NCBI RefSeq assembly: GCF_008312935.1
Contig: NZ_VSZO01000001.1
Location: 992,001-1,056,000 of the forward strand
DNA: 64,000 nucleotides
Direction of reading: 5' to 3'
Source of the DNA: Roseiconus lacunae
GTDB lineage: Bacteria > Planctomycetota > Planctomycetia > Pirellulales > Pirellulaceae
Shown piece by piece: positions 22,691-32,433 of this stretch (its first letter is position 1; the number at the start of each line of letters is the position of its first letter). The notes below the pieces were generated by a model. That model was not told where the DNA came from. It did not search any database and worked only from the letters and a program-made list of their open reading frames with translations. The translations under genes and the position numbers were made by a program.

Positions 22691-23218
22691 TCAATCGAGT
22701 TCCGGAAACCGCTGAAAGGTCTCTTCAAAGGACTCCAGTGAGTTCCAATCGTCTTCGTCTTGCAAGCTCACGACGCCCTCGGGCAGCACTGGGTCGTCGC
22801 CGGCAAACGCATCCTCTTGGTACTCACCATCGACCATCATGTCAGACAGCGTTTCGGCGACGGTGAAAGCGGTCGACAGCTCGATCGCTAGGTCGGTCCC
22901 GACGCCCCGCTCATCAAACGATCCCAAAGACGACTCAAGTTGATGACCGATGGTCCAGCGGACCGTTTCTCCTTCAATCGCCGTAGCCAAATGACGCAGA
23001 AATTCGATCAGTCCATCTAGATCGACGCAATCGTCGCTTGCCGTTTCGCCCGCTCGCAGACTCAGCCGTAGGCGACCATCCGATTCGTTTGACGTGACGT
23101 CCGGCTGCCTTCCGTCAGAAGTCCCTCCCGCGTCAAACCGTTCCGCCGCCAGTCGAATCGATTCCCGCAAACGCTCGCACTCGATCGGAGTGCTAACAAT
23201 GTCAAATTGCAAATTCAT
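22691..23218 (-). CDS. Acidic cytoplasmic protein of unknown function
   Basis: ATG 23218 (MNLQFDIVSTPIECERLRES) is preferred over the open frame to 23266, giving 175 aa. No signal peptide or membrane segment is present. The protein is strongly acidic at its C-terminus (DEDDWNSLESFEETFQRF). The middle (IEFLRHLATAIEGETVRWTI, then SLGSFDERGVGTDLAIEL) suggests a small alpha/beta fold. No family recognised. Isolated, reading away from the ATPase gene. Confidence 0.6.
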   Translation of the reverse strand: MNLQFDIVSTPIECERLRESIRLAAERFDAGGTSDGRQPDVTSNESDGRLRLSLRAGETASDDCVDLDGLIEFLRHLATAIEGETVRWTIGHQLESSLGSFDERGVGTDLAIELSTAFTVAETLSDMMVDGEYQEDAFAGDDPVLPEGVVSLQDEDDWNSLESFEETFQRFPELD

Positions 23219-23534
23219 GCGTGCAAACGAACCAGGAGAAACGTGACCGAAACCGGTGGTCACCAAGAAAAGAACGGTTTCCAGCTAAGCCAGCCTAACT
23301 CGATCATCGAGCCAAAAACAGTCTTCTCTTGAGCGAACCTTTGACTCCGGGCAAGGTGGATTCTCTCAATGGCCTCTCGTTGGCAATTCAGAAATGGCAT
23401 CGACGTTGCTTAGTGATCTCCCCAGCCAGCAACAGGACGCACCGAACGCATCCCATCGGCCGGTTGCTTTCGGAGGGTATGCGTGTCACCATTGCGGGTG
23501 TGCTGCCGAAGGAGACTTTTCTGGGATCAAGGAC

Positions 23535-25088
23535 ATGCTTGCACGGCTCAAGACGTACACGTTACTGGGGATCGAAGCGATGCCGGTGGATGTGGAAGTT
23601 GACATTTCCCCCGCCGCGATGCCCAAAACGATTCTCGTCGGGCTTCCCGACACCGCCGTCAAAGAGTCAACGCACCGTGTCGAGCGAGCCATCGTCAACA
23701 GCGGTTTTACGCGTCCGATCGACCGCATCGTGATTAATTTGGCGCCTGGTGATCTTCCCAAACAAGCCGCCTCGTTTGACCTTTCGGTCGCCCTCGGGGT
23801 GCTCGCCGGAAGCGGTCAACTGATCCCCGATCGCTTGGAAAACTACGCGATCATCGGCGAGCTTGCTTTGGAGGGCTACACTCGTCCGGTCAAAGGCTGC
23901 TTGTCGATCGCGATCGAAGCGGCCAAAGCGGAAGGTTTGGCCGGCTTGGTGTTGCCAGCCGCGAACGCTGCCGAAGCGGCGGTCGTGGAGGGATTAGATG
24001 TGATTCCGGTGGAGAGTTTGGCGCAAGCGGTCGGGTTTTTCGCCGGAGAAATCGATCTCGCTCCGGCCCCCAGTCGCCTTGAAGAACTATTCGAAGAGCA
24101 TAGCGCTTACGAGATCGACTTTGGCGATGTCCGCGGCCAAGAATCTGCCAAGCGAGCAATCACGCTCGCCGCCGCCGGGTCGCACAATCTAATCATGATC
24201 GGTCCCCCAGGCAGCGGGAAAACGATGTTGGCCAAGCGGGTGCCGACGGTGTTGCCGACGCTAAGTGCCCCGGAGTCGATCGAGACAACGCGGATCTATT
24301 CGGCACTCGGTCAGTTACCGAGCGGGCAGCCTTTGTTGGCCCGTCGGCCGTTTCGTTCGCCCCATCATACGATCAGTGACGCGGGGCTCGTCGGTGGAGG
24401 CAGTCCGCCGTCGCCTGGCGAGATCAGTAAAGCTCACAACGGGATTTTGTTTCTCGACGAGCTCCCTGAATTCAATCGGAAAACGCTCGAGGTGATGCGC
24501 CAACCGCTCGAGGATGGCGTCGTGACGATCTCGCGGGCGCTGCGCTCGACGACCTTTCCCAGTGATTTTATGCTGATCGCGGCGGCGAACCCCTGTCCGT
24601 GCGGGTATCGCAGTGATCCGCGCCGGGCCTGCAATTGCACCCCGCCACAAGTCGAGAAATACATGAGCCGAATTTCGGGACCGCTCATGGATCGGATTGA
24701 CATTCAAATTGAAGTCCCCGCCGTTCCTTTCGAAGAACTCTCTGGGTCGGGAAATGTGACCGGCGGAACGACGAGCGCTCAGATGCGGGAAGCGGTCGAG
24801 CAGGCTCGGAAGCGTCAGGCGGCACGATTCTCCGGCGACCGCACCGGAGTCCGTTACAACGCGCAGATGACCAGTCGCCAAGTTCGCGAGTGTTGCAAGT
24901 TAGATTCGACATGTAGTGACATGCTGCGTCACAGCGTCGAAGAGATGGGGCTTTCGGCGAGGGCGCACGACAAGATTTTGCGAGTTTGCCGGACGATCGC
25001 AGACGTCTCGGGGGAGGACAAGATCAGCGAGATTCACTTGGCCGAAGCGATCAACTATCGCAATCTCGACCGGGACCTCTGGGTTTGA
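23535..25088 (+). CDS. YifB/ComM family magnesium-chelatase-like AAA+ ATPase
   Basis: ATG 23535 (MLARLKTYTLLGIEAMPVDV) gives 517 aa, the usual length. The frame upstream to 23394 is not conserved-looking. The N-terminal ChlI-like domain (VDISPAAMPKTILVGLPDTA) precedes a Walker A GPPGSGKTMLAKRVP at about residue 220 and a Walker B FLDELPEF. Next come the Cys-rich NPCPCGYRSDPRRACNC and the C-terminal winged region. ComM of this family is a hexameric helicase promoting branch migration during natural transformation; the function here is inferred from the family. It ends 180 bp before the tRNA gene. Confidence 0.93.
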   Translation: MLARLKTYTLLGIEAMPVDVEVDISPAAMPKTILVGLPDTAVKESTHRVERAIVNSGFTRPIDRIVINLAPGDLPKQAASFDLSVALGVLAGSGQLIPDRLENYAIIGELALEGYTRPVKGCLSIAIEAAKAEGLAGLVLPAANAAEAAVVEGLDVIPVESLAQAVGFFAGEIDLAPAPSRLEELFEEHSAYEIDFGDVRGQESAKRAITLAAAGSHNLIMIGPPGSGKTMLAKRVPTVLPTLSAPESIETTRIYSALGQLPSGQPLLARRPFRSPHHTISDAGLVGGGSPPSPGEISKAHNGILFLDELPEFNRKTLEVMRQPLEDGVVTISRALRSTTFPSDFMLIAAANPCPCGYRSDPRRACNCTPPQVEKYMSRISGPLMDRIDIQIEVPAVPFEELSGSGNVTGGTTSAQMREAVEQARKRQAARFSGDRTGVRYNAQMTSRQVRECCKLDSTCSDMLRHSVEEMGLSARAHDKILRVCRTIADVSGEDKISEIHLAEAINYRNLDRDLWV

Positions 25089-25268
25089 GCGGGGTTAAAG
25101 TTTGCGTGATCGTTACGAGGCAAAAAATGGAGTTGACCGGACATCGGTCGCGAACCGAGAAGGAAAAAATGGCGTCCGAGCAACAGAGGTTGCAGTAGGA
25201 AAGCCGACCAAGTAAACTCCGCGACCCGTTGAGAGAACGAACCACCGTTTGACCTTTCAGCGAAGCAA

Positions 25269-25341
25269 TCCCCTGTAGCTCAGTTGGTAGAGCAGGCGGC
25301 TGTTAACCGCCTTGTCGCAGGTTCGAGTCCTGCCGGGGGAG
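25269..25341 (+). tRNA. tRNA-Asn (GUU)
   Basis: A 73-nt cloverleaf without encoded CCA. The acceptor TCCCCTG pairs with CGGGGGA (one G-T). The D arm is GCTC/GAGC, the anticodon arm GGCGG/CCGCC with loop CTGTTAA (anticodon GTT), and the T arm GCAGG/CCTGC with TTCGAGT. The discriminator base is G. It marks the left border of the accessory region and is a plausible integration site. Confidence 0.97.
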
Positions 25342-25379
25342 CTGAATTTAAAAAAGCGAAAACTCTCGCGAACCAGTTA

Positions 25380-25413
25380 ACGCCCGTTGGTCCAGCATGA
25401 CCCGCGGGCGTTT
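25380..25413 (+). terminator. Probable terminator after tRNA-Asn
   Basis: ACGCCCG pairs with CGGGCGT, with a 2x2 internal loop and an inner GGTC/GACC stem, followed by a weak T-rich tail (TTTCTCGTTT). It lies 39 nt after the tRNA. Confidence 0.5.
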
Positions 25414-26108
25414 CTCGTTTCGGCCCCCTTTTTCGCGGTCTTTCGCCACCGCGACGCCCAAACCCAAAGTTCTCACTTTCGCAGAGAGAGTCCGGGCTGC
25501 CGAGTCCAACCACCCTGGTTCGTCCCGCACCCCAGAGACAACCCCGAGAACTCTCTGAGTCTCTGTTTGACATGCCGGTCTCGGTTTACACGCAAGGGGG
25601 TAGTCAACCGATTGCGTACCGCAACCAATCTTGCTGGTAATCAACAACCGCGACATGTTTAAAGGGTTCTCCACGGGCCAAGTCGGCCGTGCTCGTAATT
25701 AGTGCAAGCTTTCACTTCTCGATCCACTGATCGATTTTGCGATCGCCAAGCCCAATGGATCAAAAACCTAGCTGACTGATTGGCAGGGAATCGCAGCCAG
25801 GGAATGGCTGCACACGTTTCGGCGGAGATGGGCATCTCGCGCACCACCACTGCCTAAAGATTCGGAGCAGACCGTTGAGGGATTGACCTTCGGCTCCATA
25901 TGCGTACATTTCAAATTGTGGAGATTGGTTGACGCCATGCCCACGCCGCTGTGATGGCGGTTCTTCTGCTCGCCGGGTTGAAAGCCTGCATGCAGTTCGT
26001 TTGACGACGATTTTGCTTTGATGGCGACGAGGGAACGGTTCTCTTGTGTCCCCAAGGCCCACACACTTTCTGCAACCGCGGCGTGCTCGCGGATGTTGGA
26101 GATTTCTC
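25414..26108. other. Non-coding junction between tRNA-Asn and the defence island
   Basis: Nearly 700 bp hold only short, unconvincing frames on both strands. No integrase, insertion sequence or clear copy of the tRNA 3' end is seen. It is the likely scar or boundary of an integrated island, and its right end should carry the promoter for the operon starting at 26109. Confidence 0.5.
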
Positions 26109-26597
26109 ATGCCCTTTAACCGCATCAATGGCTTCTACGTTGGAGCCTTCCAAATGCCGGAGAAACCTGAAATGACAATTGATGAACGAAACGATGAGCT
26201 TAATCAGGCGCTGACTGCTCGCCTTGAACAGCTGAACCTTGGAATAGAAAAACAAGAAGGTGAATTGAAGGCAATGATGATCGCTCGCGACACACAGTAC
26301 TGCTACCGCACAGCCGAAGAACTCGATGGTGGACGAACAGTTGGCGAGCACAGTTGGCACATTGGAATGATTCGTTTGAAAGGTGGTTGGCGACTGTGTC
26401 ATGCGGCACACTACTTCCATTACCAGGGCTTTGAGGAAGATATCGCCTGGAAGCCTCTAGTCGATTGCAGCATCGAAGAACGTATCGAAGCCGTCTCCCA
26501 TATTGGAGCATTGCGAGAGGAGATCGTTAAATCCAAGGAATCACTTGTTCCCGAACTTGAAAAGGCGATCGAGGCGGTCGCCAAGTTAACTGAGTAG
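26109..26597 (+). CDS. 163-aa protein of unknown family, first gene of the Argonaute operon
   Basis: ATG 26109 has a GGAG eight bases upstream. It is preferred over the frame start at 26046; ATG 26154 is another option. The protein is helical and charged. Residues ~20-60 (NQALTARLEQLNLGIEKQEG) and ~125-160 (REEIVKSKESLVPELEKAIE) look like coiled coils. They flank a compact central domain with WHIGMIRLKGGWRLCHAAHY and HYQGFEEDIAWKPL. No family is recognised. It reads in the same direction as the Argonaute gene, 36 bp before it, so it is likely part of the same transcript and a candidate third component or regulator. Confidence 0.72.
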   Translation: MPFNRINGFYVGAFQMPEKPEMTIDERNDELNQALTARLEQLNLGIEKQEGELKAMMIARDTQYCYRTAEELDGGRTVGEHSWHIGMIRLKGGWRLCHAAHYFHYQGFEEDIAWKPLVDCSIEERIEAVSHIGALREEIVKSKESLVPELEKAIEAVAKLTE

Positions 26598-26633
26598 CTA
26601 AAGAGACAACCGTCACCCAACAACGCACTTCCT

Positions 26634-28910
26634 ATGCTTCAATTGAACGGATTTTCGACCGAGATCTCTGGTGCGTCACTAACCGTACTTAAGTCCGCGA
26701 TCTCTCCGGTCCAGGTAAAGGAAACTAGGCGCAAGCTCGGCAACTCGTGGTTCACCATGTTCCATGAAGGGCACCTCTATTCACTTGCGAAAGACGAGAA
26801 TGCTACCGAAGGCATCGGTGACCAAACTCTACTGGTACTTTCGAATCACCTCGGCCTTCGTTTCGTAAAGAGCATGCTCGATCAAGCGATGCGAGATGTT
26901 TTCGACCAATACGATCCAGTCCGCGACCGCCCATTTACGTTTCTAGCTCAGAACAAAGAACTTGTCGGTTCCGCGGCAGGGAACATAGGGGAAATGCCGC
27001 AGTTGTTGTCCAGTTTTGAAATACGCCCGAAGTACGAACTTGAGGCAAAGTTGATTGAGCTTCGACCGAACGAGTTGGAGTTGATGTTGGCGATCAACCT
27101 GACGACTCGGTGGATTTGTACTGCGAGCGTTGTTGACTTGTCTAACGCGGGGATTCCACTCCAGGGAATTCACCTCGTGCGAACGAACGCGGAGCCTGGT
27201 CAACGACGCCTGATCGGAACTTTCGATCGCATTCACGGCAATTCTGTCGTATTAAAGGAATCGTATGGCGAAGATACTGAAGTTCCCGCAGAGGACGTCA
27301 GGGTCGAGGGATCGAAAGAAGTGTTTGCAGTGTGTTTGCGTCGCTTGCTTGGGAGTCGATACGACGGCTTTTCTCACGCAGTCGACAACGAGTTTGGCAA
27401 GCTGTGCGGAGGAGCTGGGTTTGACCAAGAATTGCAGAAGATGGAGGCATTCTTAAAGGTCAAGAGTCCGGTGAAGTTGCACGGTGGAGTCGAAGTTACG
27501 ATCGGAGATCGAGTTCGCTTAGCGAACGAGCCAGGCTACAAAACCATCATCGAACTACCACCGGGCAAGTATTCATTCGATCGTTCACGGACGAAATTGC
27601 ATCAGTACGCCTGGGATGGTCTGGCAAGATTTGGCCCGTTCGATCGGGGGAGTTTTCCAACTCGATCGCCTCGAATATTGCTTGTCACCCCTGACACCGT
27701 GTCCGGCAAGATCAGCCAAGCCCTCAAGAAATTTCGTGACGGATTTGGTTCAAGTCAAAAGAGTGGGTATGACGGATTCACCGACACCTTCCACCTCGCG
27801 AATCCAGTATTCTTCCCGCTGTCCGTTAAACTGCTGGGTGCTGAAAAGTCGGAGGTTGCGAGAATATATCGTGCAGCAATTGAAGACCGCTTATCACGGG
27901 ATTGTGAATTCGACGCAGCCTTCAATATTCTTCTCGATGAGCACGCGGGTTTGCCCGACGCCCACAATCCATATTTGGTTGCCAAATCTATTCTGCTGTC
28001 GCACGGTATTCCCGTTCAGGAAGCACGTGTCTCCACGTTGACGGCAGATGAATACCCGCTTCAGTTCACATTCAGGAATCTTGCCACTGCACTCTACGCA
28101 AAAATGGGTGGCGTTCCGTGGACTGTTGACCATGGCGAGACCGTCGATGACGAATTGGTCGTAGGCATTGGAAATGCGGAATTGTCAGGGAGCCGCTTTG
28201 AAAAACGCCAGCGTCATATAGGGATTACGACGGTCTTTCGTGGTGACGGAAACTACCTGCTCTCGAATCTTTCCAAAGAGTGCAAATACGAAGACTATCC
28301 AGCCGTACTTCGCGAGTCGACAGTCGCGGTTCTTCGCGAAGTAAAGACACGGAACAATTGGCAACCCGGGCAAACCGTGAGGATCGTCTTTCACGCATTC
28401 AAACCGTTGAAGAACGTTGAGGTGGCTGACATCATTGCCTCCAGTGTCAAAGAGGTGGGCAGTGAGCAAACGATTGAGTTCGCCTTCCTAAACGTATCGC
28501 TAGATCATTCGTTTTCTCTGCTCGACATGGCACAGAGAGGTGTGACCAAACGCAATCAAACGAAGGGAGTGTTCGTGCCCCGACGAGGGCTATCTGCACA
28601 GGTTGGGAAATACACCCGATTGGTCACAACAACTGGGCCACACATGGTCAAACGTGCGAATTTGCCGCTGCCCAAACCCCTACTGATTCACCTTCACAAA
28701 CAATCGACCTACCGTGATTTGTCTTACCTTTCTGAACAAGTCCTAAACTTCACGACGCTTTCGTGGAGATCAACGCTGCCATCTGAAAAACCCGTCACCA
28801 TTCTGTATTCATCGCTGATAGCTGAGTTGCTCGCACGGATGAAGTCCGTCGATGACTGGTCGCCAGCGGTCCTGAACACGAAGCTCCGAAACAGCAAGTG
28901 GTTTCTCTGA
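26634..28910 (+). CDS. Catalytically inactive long prokaryotic Argonaute (pAgo)
   Basis: The product is 758 aa, the size of long pAgos. N and PAZ-like regions occupy residues ~1-340. MID starts near 346 (RSPRILLVTPDTVSGKISQA). The guide 5'-end pocket motif Y-x3-K...G-I-P-x-Q is seen at about 444 (NPYLVAKSILLSHGIPVQ). PIWI runs from ~470 to 758. The catalytic tetrad DEDX is not kept: the first Asp position reads VVGIGNAEL (Gly, near 508) and the third reads IVFHAFKPLKN (near 585). This matches the inactive long-B group, which binds a guide and target without cutting and passes the signal to an effector. The stop overlaps the nuclease start (TGATG). Guide chemistry cannot be read from sequence. 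Confidence 0.88.
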   Translation: MLQLNGFSTEISGASLTVLKSAISPVQVKETRRKLGNSWFTMFHEGHLYSLAKDENATEGIGDQTLLVLSNHLGLRFVKSMLDQAMRDVFDQYDPVRDRPFTFLAQNKELVGSAAGNIGEMPQLLSSFEIRPKYELEAKLIELRPNELELMLAINLTTRWICTASVVDLSNAGIPLQGIHLVRTNAEPGQRRLIGTFDRIHGNSVVLKESYGEDTEVPAEDVRVEGSKEVFAVCLRRLLGSRYDGFSHAVDNEFGKLCGGAGFDQELQKMEAFLKVKSPVKLHGGVEVTIGDRVRLANEPGYKTIIELPPGKYSFDRSRTKLHQYAWDGLARFGPFDRGSFPTRSPRILLVTPDTVSGKISQALKKFRDGFGSSQKSGYDGFTDTFHLANPVFFPLSVKLLGAEKSEVARIYRAAIEDRLSRDCEFDAAFNILLDEHAGLPDAHNPYLVAKSILLSHGIPVQEARVSTLTADEYPLQFTFRNLATALYAKMGGVPWTVDHGETVDDELVVGIGNAELSGSRFEKRQRHIGITTVFRGDGNYLLSNLSKECKYEDYPAVLRESTVAVLREVKTRNNWQPGQTVRIVFHAFKPLKNVEVADIIASSVKEVGSEQTIEFAFLNVSLDHSFSLLDMAQRGVTKRNQTKGVFVPRRGLSAQVGKYTRLVTTTGPHMVKRANLPLPKPLLIHLHKQSTYRDLSYLSEQVLNFTTLSWRSTLPSEKPVTILYSSLIAELLARMKSVDDWSPAVLNTKLRNSKWFL

Positions 28911-30178
28911 TGCATGAAAGACTCTCTCAGAGCCTCGCCACAACCGCCGCTGAGCTTCGCTCGTTCGTGGAGCAGAATTGCGAGTTACCAAATCCAGAAG
29001 CGGGGTTTTCGCTTTTATTGCGTTCGCTCAATCTTCGACAGCCCGCGACAAATCTGTCGCTTCCCTTATGGCCCAAAGGTACAAGTTTCAAGCATCCACA
29101 GTCACTCGCCTGCTTCGGCTATCTCATGGCGATAGATCCAGCGTACGAGAGAAACCACCAGAAAGATTGGCCCGCAGCCTGCGAGTCGGCTCTGAGTCGT
29201 GACTTGTTCCCCATCGATCGGCAAGCATTCACATTTCGGCCAATCGAGGTGCTGGGTATCGCTTACGGCATTAAGCTATTGGCCGATCCATCCGGTTCGC
29301 TATTCTCTGCGTTCACCGAGACGGTTCGCAGTTGCCTGTCCAAGGCAAACCAAGACGCGAAATCTCGATTGCTCTATCGTTTCGCGGAAATTCTTCTAGA
29401 GCAAGGTAACAACGAACTGCCAAGGCTACTGGGCGACCAAATTTCCTTTGAAATGGCAGTTGTCATTAAGTGGCTGGACACGCAGAACACGGTCGAAGTA
29501 TCAATCGACTCCGATCTTGTTATTGCGGTCGAAGATAAGATTCTGAACGATGTCGCCGTCGGAAAATTTGACCTCAAGAATGTCGCAGACGCGACGCTTC
29601 TGTTGATCGCTTTGGAGGAAAGCATCGAACGGCGTCTTAGATCTCGTCTTAATGAAACTGCAATTGTTCCCGCGACTGATCGTGACGCAGCACGGCTGGT
29701 CGAACAGCTATGCCGAAATTTTCCCCTGTTCGCCCGGCAACTTCAAAAGCGGCGAAAAGATGTAAAGCAAGACGGAACAAAGAAAAGGCTCCCGAGACCC
29801 ACCATCGCGATGGTTGATGAGTATGACGTCCAAGACGCGTTCCATGCGATCCTGCTGTTATTTTTTGAGGACGTTCGTGCGGAGCCCTGGACTCCGTCGT
29901 ATGCGGACAATCAAAACAGAATAGATTTCGTGTTGCCTGATCATCAACTTGCCATTGAGGTGAAGCACACCGGTGATCGGCTGACTCAGCGCCACATTGC
30001 CGATCAGCTTATTATTGACGCTCGATATTATCGCCAGGAAACGACCTGCAAGCACTTGATTTGCTTCATTTATGACCCGAATCTCCGACTGAAGAATCCA
30101 GTTGCCTTGGAGAAGGATCTTGCGTCGGAAGATGACGACTTCCGCGTATCGGTGGTGGTCTGTCCGCATGGGAAGTGA
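28910..30178 (+). CDS. Argonaute-associated protein with C-terminal PD-(D/E)XK nuclease domain
   Basis: ATG 28910 shares its A with the pAgo stop, so the genes are translationally coupled; a GTG at 28898 is a less likely start. The product is 422 aa. The N-terminal ~290 residues are helical with no recognised domain. The C-terminal domain begins with DVQDAFHAILLLFFEDVRAE and contains NRIDFVLPDHQLAIEVKHT, giving the D-(x)n-E-x-K catalytic set near residues 338-352, then a conserved Q and Y helix. This is the fold of restriction-type nucleases. By analogy with long-B pAgo systems of the nuclease type, it should degrade nucleic acid after target recognition and cause abortive infection. Confidence 0.85.
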   Translation: MHERLSQSLATTAAELRSFVEQNCELPNPEAGFSLLLRSLNLRQPATNLSLPLWPKGTSFKHPQSLACFGYLMAIDPAYERNHQKDWPAACESALSRDLFPIDRQAFTFRPIEVLGIAYGIKLLADPSGSLFSAFTETVRSCLSKANQDAKSRLLYRFAEILLEQGNNELPRLLGDQISFEMAVVIKWLDTQNTVEVSIDSDLVIAVEDKILNDVAVGKFDLKNVADATLLLIALEESIERRLRSRLNETAIVPATDRDAARLVEQLCRNFPLFARQLQKRRKDVKQDGTKKRLPRPTIAMVDEYDVQDAFHAILLLFFEDVRAEPWTPSYADNQNRIDFVLPDHQLAIEVKHTGDRLTQRHIADQLIIDARYYRQETTCKHLICFIYDPNLRLKNPVALEKDLASEDDDFRVSVVVCPHGK

Positions 30179-30294
30179 ATCAGAATTGCGGTTTCGCATA
30201 CGTATATCAGCTTGCCCGACTGCGCACTGTTTGGTAAACATGTGCAGTGGATTGCTGCTTGATTTGGCGACTGGACGACCGGGGTGCTAGGCGG

Positions 30295-32433
30295 ATGGAT
30301 GGAAGCTCGTTTGCGGATATTGAGAAGCTGGAAGCGGACCTTTGGTCGGCGGCGGACAATTTACGCGCGAACTCGAAGCTCACCTCCAGCGATTATTTCA
30401 TGCCTGTGTTGGGCATCATCTTTCTTCGCCACGCGGAAAACCGGTTTGTTGCTGCGACCGAGCAGATCGAAGCCGACAAGGCCGCCGGCCGAATGCCGAA
30501 ACGGAAGGTCATCGACCAGGATTACGTCCGCCGCCGCGCTTTGCCGTTACCGGAGCAAGCTCGTTTCGACTGGATCATGCGGATGGCCACGAGCGGTGAG
30601 AAACCGCTCCCGGCCCTGGTGACGGAAGCGATGCGGGCGATCGAGAAGAAGTTCGCTCCGCTGCAAGGTGTGTTGCCGAAAGACTACGGCATCTTCGAAT
30701 CGCAGGTACTCGAAGATTTGATGCGGCTGTTCAACAGCGAACAGATCAAGCAGGCGACGGGCGATGTTTTCGGCCGGATTTACGAGTACTTCCTGGCTCG
30801 TTTCTCCATTCAGAAAGCTCACGACAACGGCGAGTTCTTCACGCCATCGTCCCTGGTTCAGATGCTGGTCAATGTCATCGAGCCGAACCACGGCAAAGTC
30901 TTCGACCCAGCGTGTGGCAGCGGCGGCATGTTCGTCCAGTCCAGCCACTTTATCGAACACGAAGGCGGCGATACGGCGAAGAGCGTGGTGTTCTATGGTC
31001 AAGAAAAGAACCCGGACACCATCCGCATCGCCAAGATGAACCTGGCGGTACACGGATTGACCGGGGAGATTGGCGAAGCAATCACCTATTACCAAGATCA
31101 GCACAACTTGGTCGGCGAAGCGGACTTCGTGATGGCCAATCCTCCGTTCAACGTCGATCTGGTCGATGCCGAGCGGATCAAGACCGATACCGATCGATTG
31201 CCCTTCGGACTGCCGGGCGTCAACAAACAAAAGAAAGTGTCCAACGGGAACTACCTGTGGATCTCGTATTTCTGGAGTTACCTGAGCGAGACCGGTCGAG
31301 CTGGTTTCGTAATGTCGTCGCAGGCGTCCAGCGCCGGCCACGGTGAAAAGGATGTTCGCGAGCGGATCGTTCGCACCGGCGACGTCGACGTGATGATGTC
31401 GATTCGCTCCGGATTCTTCTACACTCGCCAAGTTCCGTGCGAGCTGTGGTTCATTGATCGAGGCAAACCGGACGAACATCGCGACCACGTGCTGATGATC
31501 GATGCCCGCAATGTGTATCGCAAAGTCAATCGAACCATCAACGACTTTTCGCCCGAACAGATGGCGAATCTGTCGTCGATCGTGTGGCTCTATCGGGGGC
31601 AGAAAGATCGCTTCATTTCGCTTGTCCAGCGGTATCTCAAATCGATCCGTGAAGAAACGGGCACGGTTGAGCCACTGGCCGCCGAACTGGACTCCGTGAT
31701 GGATAGTCTCCGCGATGGGGTTGATTCTTTTCTGACGAATCTAGCCGAAACCAAACACATCAAGGCTGAGCAGAAAGAGCCGATCGGATCCGCCGCTAGC
31801 GAAGTGACCGAAGCTGACGACGCGTATCGAAAGGATCGCAAGGCGTTACTGAAGGATCTCCATAAGCAACTCAAGAGTTTTACAGTGAAGACGCCGGCAA
31901 CCACAAAGCCGCAATTAAACGCAATCGAAAAATTTGCACCGCTGGCGGAACGCGTTCGAGGTTTGGTGAAACAGATTGATTTGCTGTGCAAGCTGGTTGG
32001 TCGCGTTCACCCGTTAGTCGTGGCGTTGTTGTCGGATGCCAGCGACGAAGCTAAAAAGGAGTTGGAATACGATCGGCGCGCTGTCAGTCGCCAGCTAAAG
32101 CAGCTCGATGAGATTCGGGTGCGGCTGATCGCTCAGCTTAGGAGGGGCGTCTATTTCTACCGTCAAGCCGTGTGGTTGCTCGAGCGATTCCCGGACGGCA
32201 AGTTGGCCGACGTCCCCGGTTTGGTAAAGCTGGTTTCGCGTAAAGACGTCGAAGACGCCGAATGGAGTCTGACGCCGGGACGCTACGTAGGCGTCGTTCC
32301 GGCTGAAGTCGATGAAGATTTCGACTTCGAACAGACCATGCAAGACATCCACACCGAGCTGGCGGACCTGAATGAGGAAGCGATTGAGTTAGCGGCGAAG
32401 ATTCAAGCGAACTATCAGGAGATGGTCGTTTGA
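30295..32433 (+). CDS. hsdM: Type I restriction-modification DNA methyltransferase subunit HsdM
   Basis: ATG 30295 (MDGSSFADIEKLEADLWSAA) is preferred over the frame start at 30247 and gives 712 aa. The N-terminal helical HsdM domain (SSDYFMPVLGIIFLRHAE) precedes the N6-adenine methylase core. Motif I is FDPACGSGGMFVQS near residue 203 and motif IV is ANPPFNVD near 278. The C-terminal ~250 residues are a long, partly coiled extension beyond the usual ~500-aa length. It methylates adenine within the sequence chosen by HsdS. The stop overlaps hsdS (TTGA). Confidence 0.96.
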   Translation: MDGSSFADIEKLEADLWSAADNLRANSKLTSSDYFMPVLGIIFLRHAENRFVAATEQIEADKAAGRMPKRKVIDQDYVRRRALPLPEQARFDWIMRMATSGEKPLPALVTEAMRAIEKKFAPLQGVLPKDYGIFESQVLEDLMRLFNSEQIKQATGDVFGRIYEYFLARFSIQKAHDNGEFFTPSSLVQMLVNVIEPNHGKVFDPACGSGGMFVQSSHFIEHEGGDTAKSVVFYGQEKNPDTIRIAKMNLAVHGLTGEIGEAITYYQDQHNLVGEADFVMANPPFNVDLVDAERIKTDTDRLPFGLPGVNKQKKVSNGNYLWISYFWSYLSETGRAGFVMSSQASSAGHGEKDVRERIVRTGDVDVMMSIRSGFFYTRQVPCELWFIDRGKPDEHRDHVLMIDARNVYRKVNRTINDFSPEQMANLSSIVWLYRGQKDRFISLVQRYLKSIREETGTVEPLAAELDSVMDSLRDGVDSFLTNLAETKHIKAEQKEPIGSAASEVTEADDAYRKDRKALLKDLHKQLKSFTVKTPATTKPQLNAIEKFAPLAERVRGLVKQIDLLCKLVGRVHPLVVALLSDASDEAKKELEYDRRAVSRQLKQLDEIRVRLIAQLRRGVYFYRQAVWLLERFPDGKLADVPGLVKLVSRKDVEDAEWSLTPGRYVGVVPAEVDEDFDFEQTMQDIHTELADLNEEAIELAAKIQANYQEMVV

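Noticed and set aside
25387-25850. Small frames (60-110 codons) after the tRNA
   Set aside because: No ribosome binding site, no family pattern, both strands equally open; treated as non-coding junction.
30547-31488. 313-codon minus-strand frame
   Set aside because: Antisense of hsdM in a high-GC region; no recognisable product.
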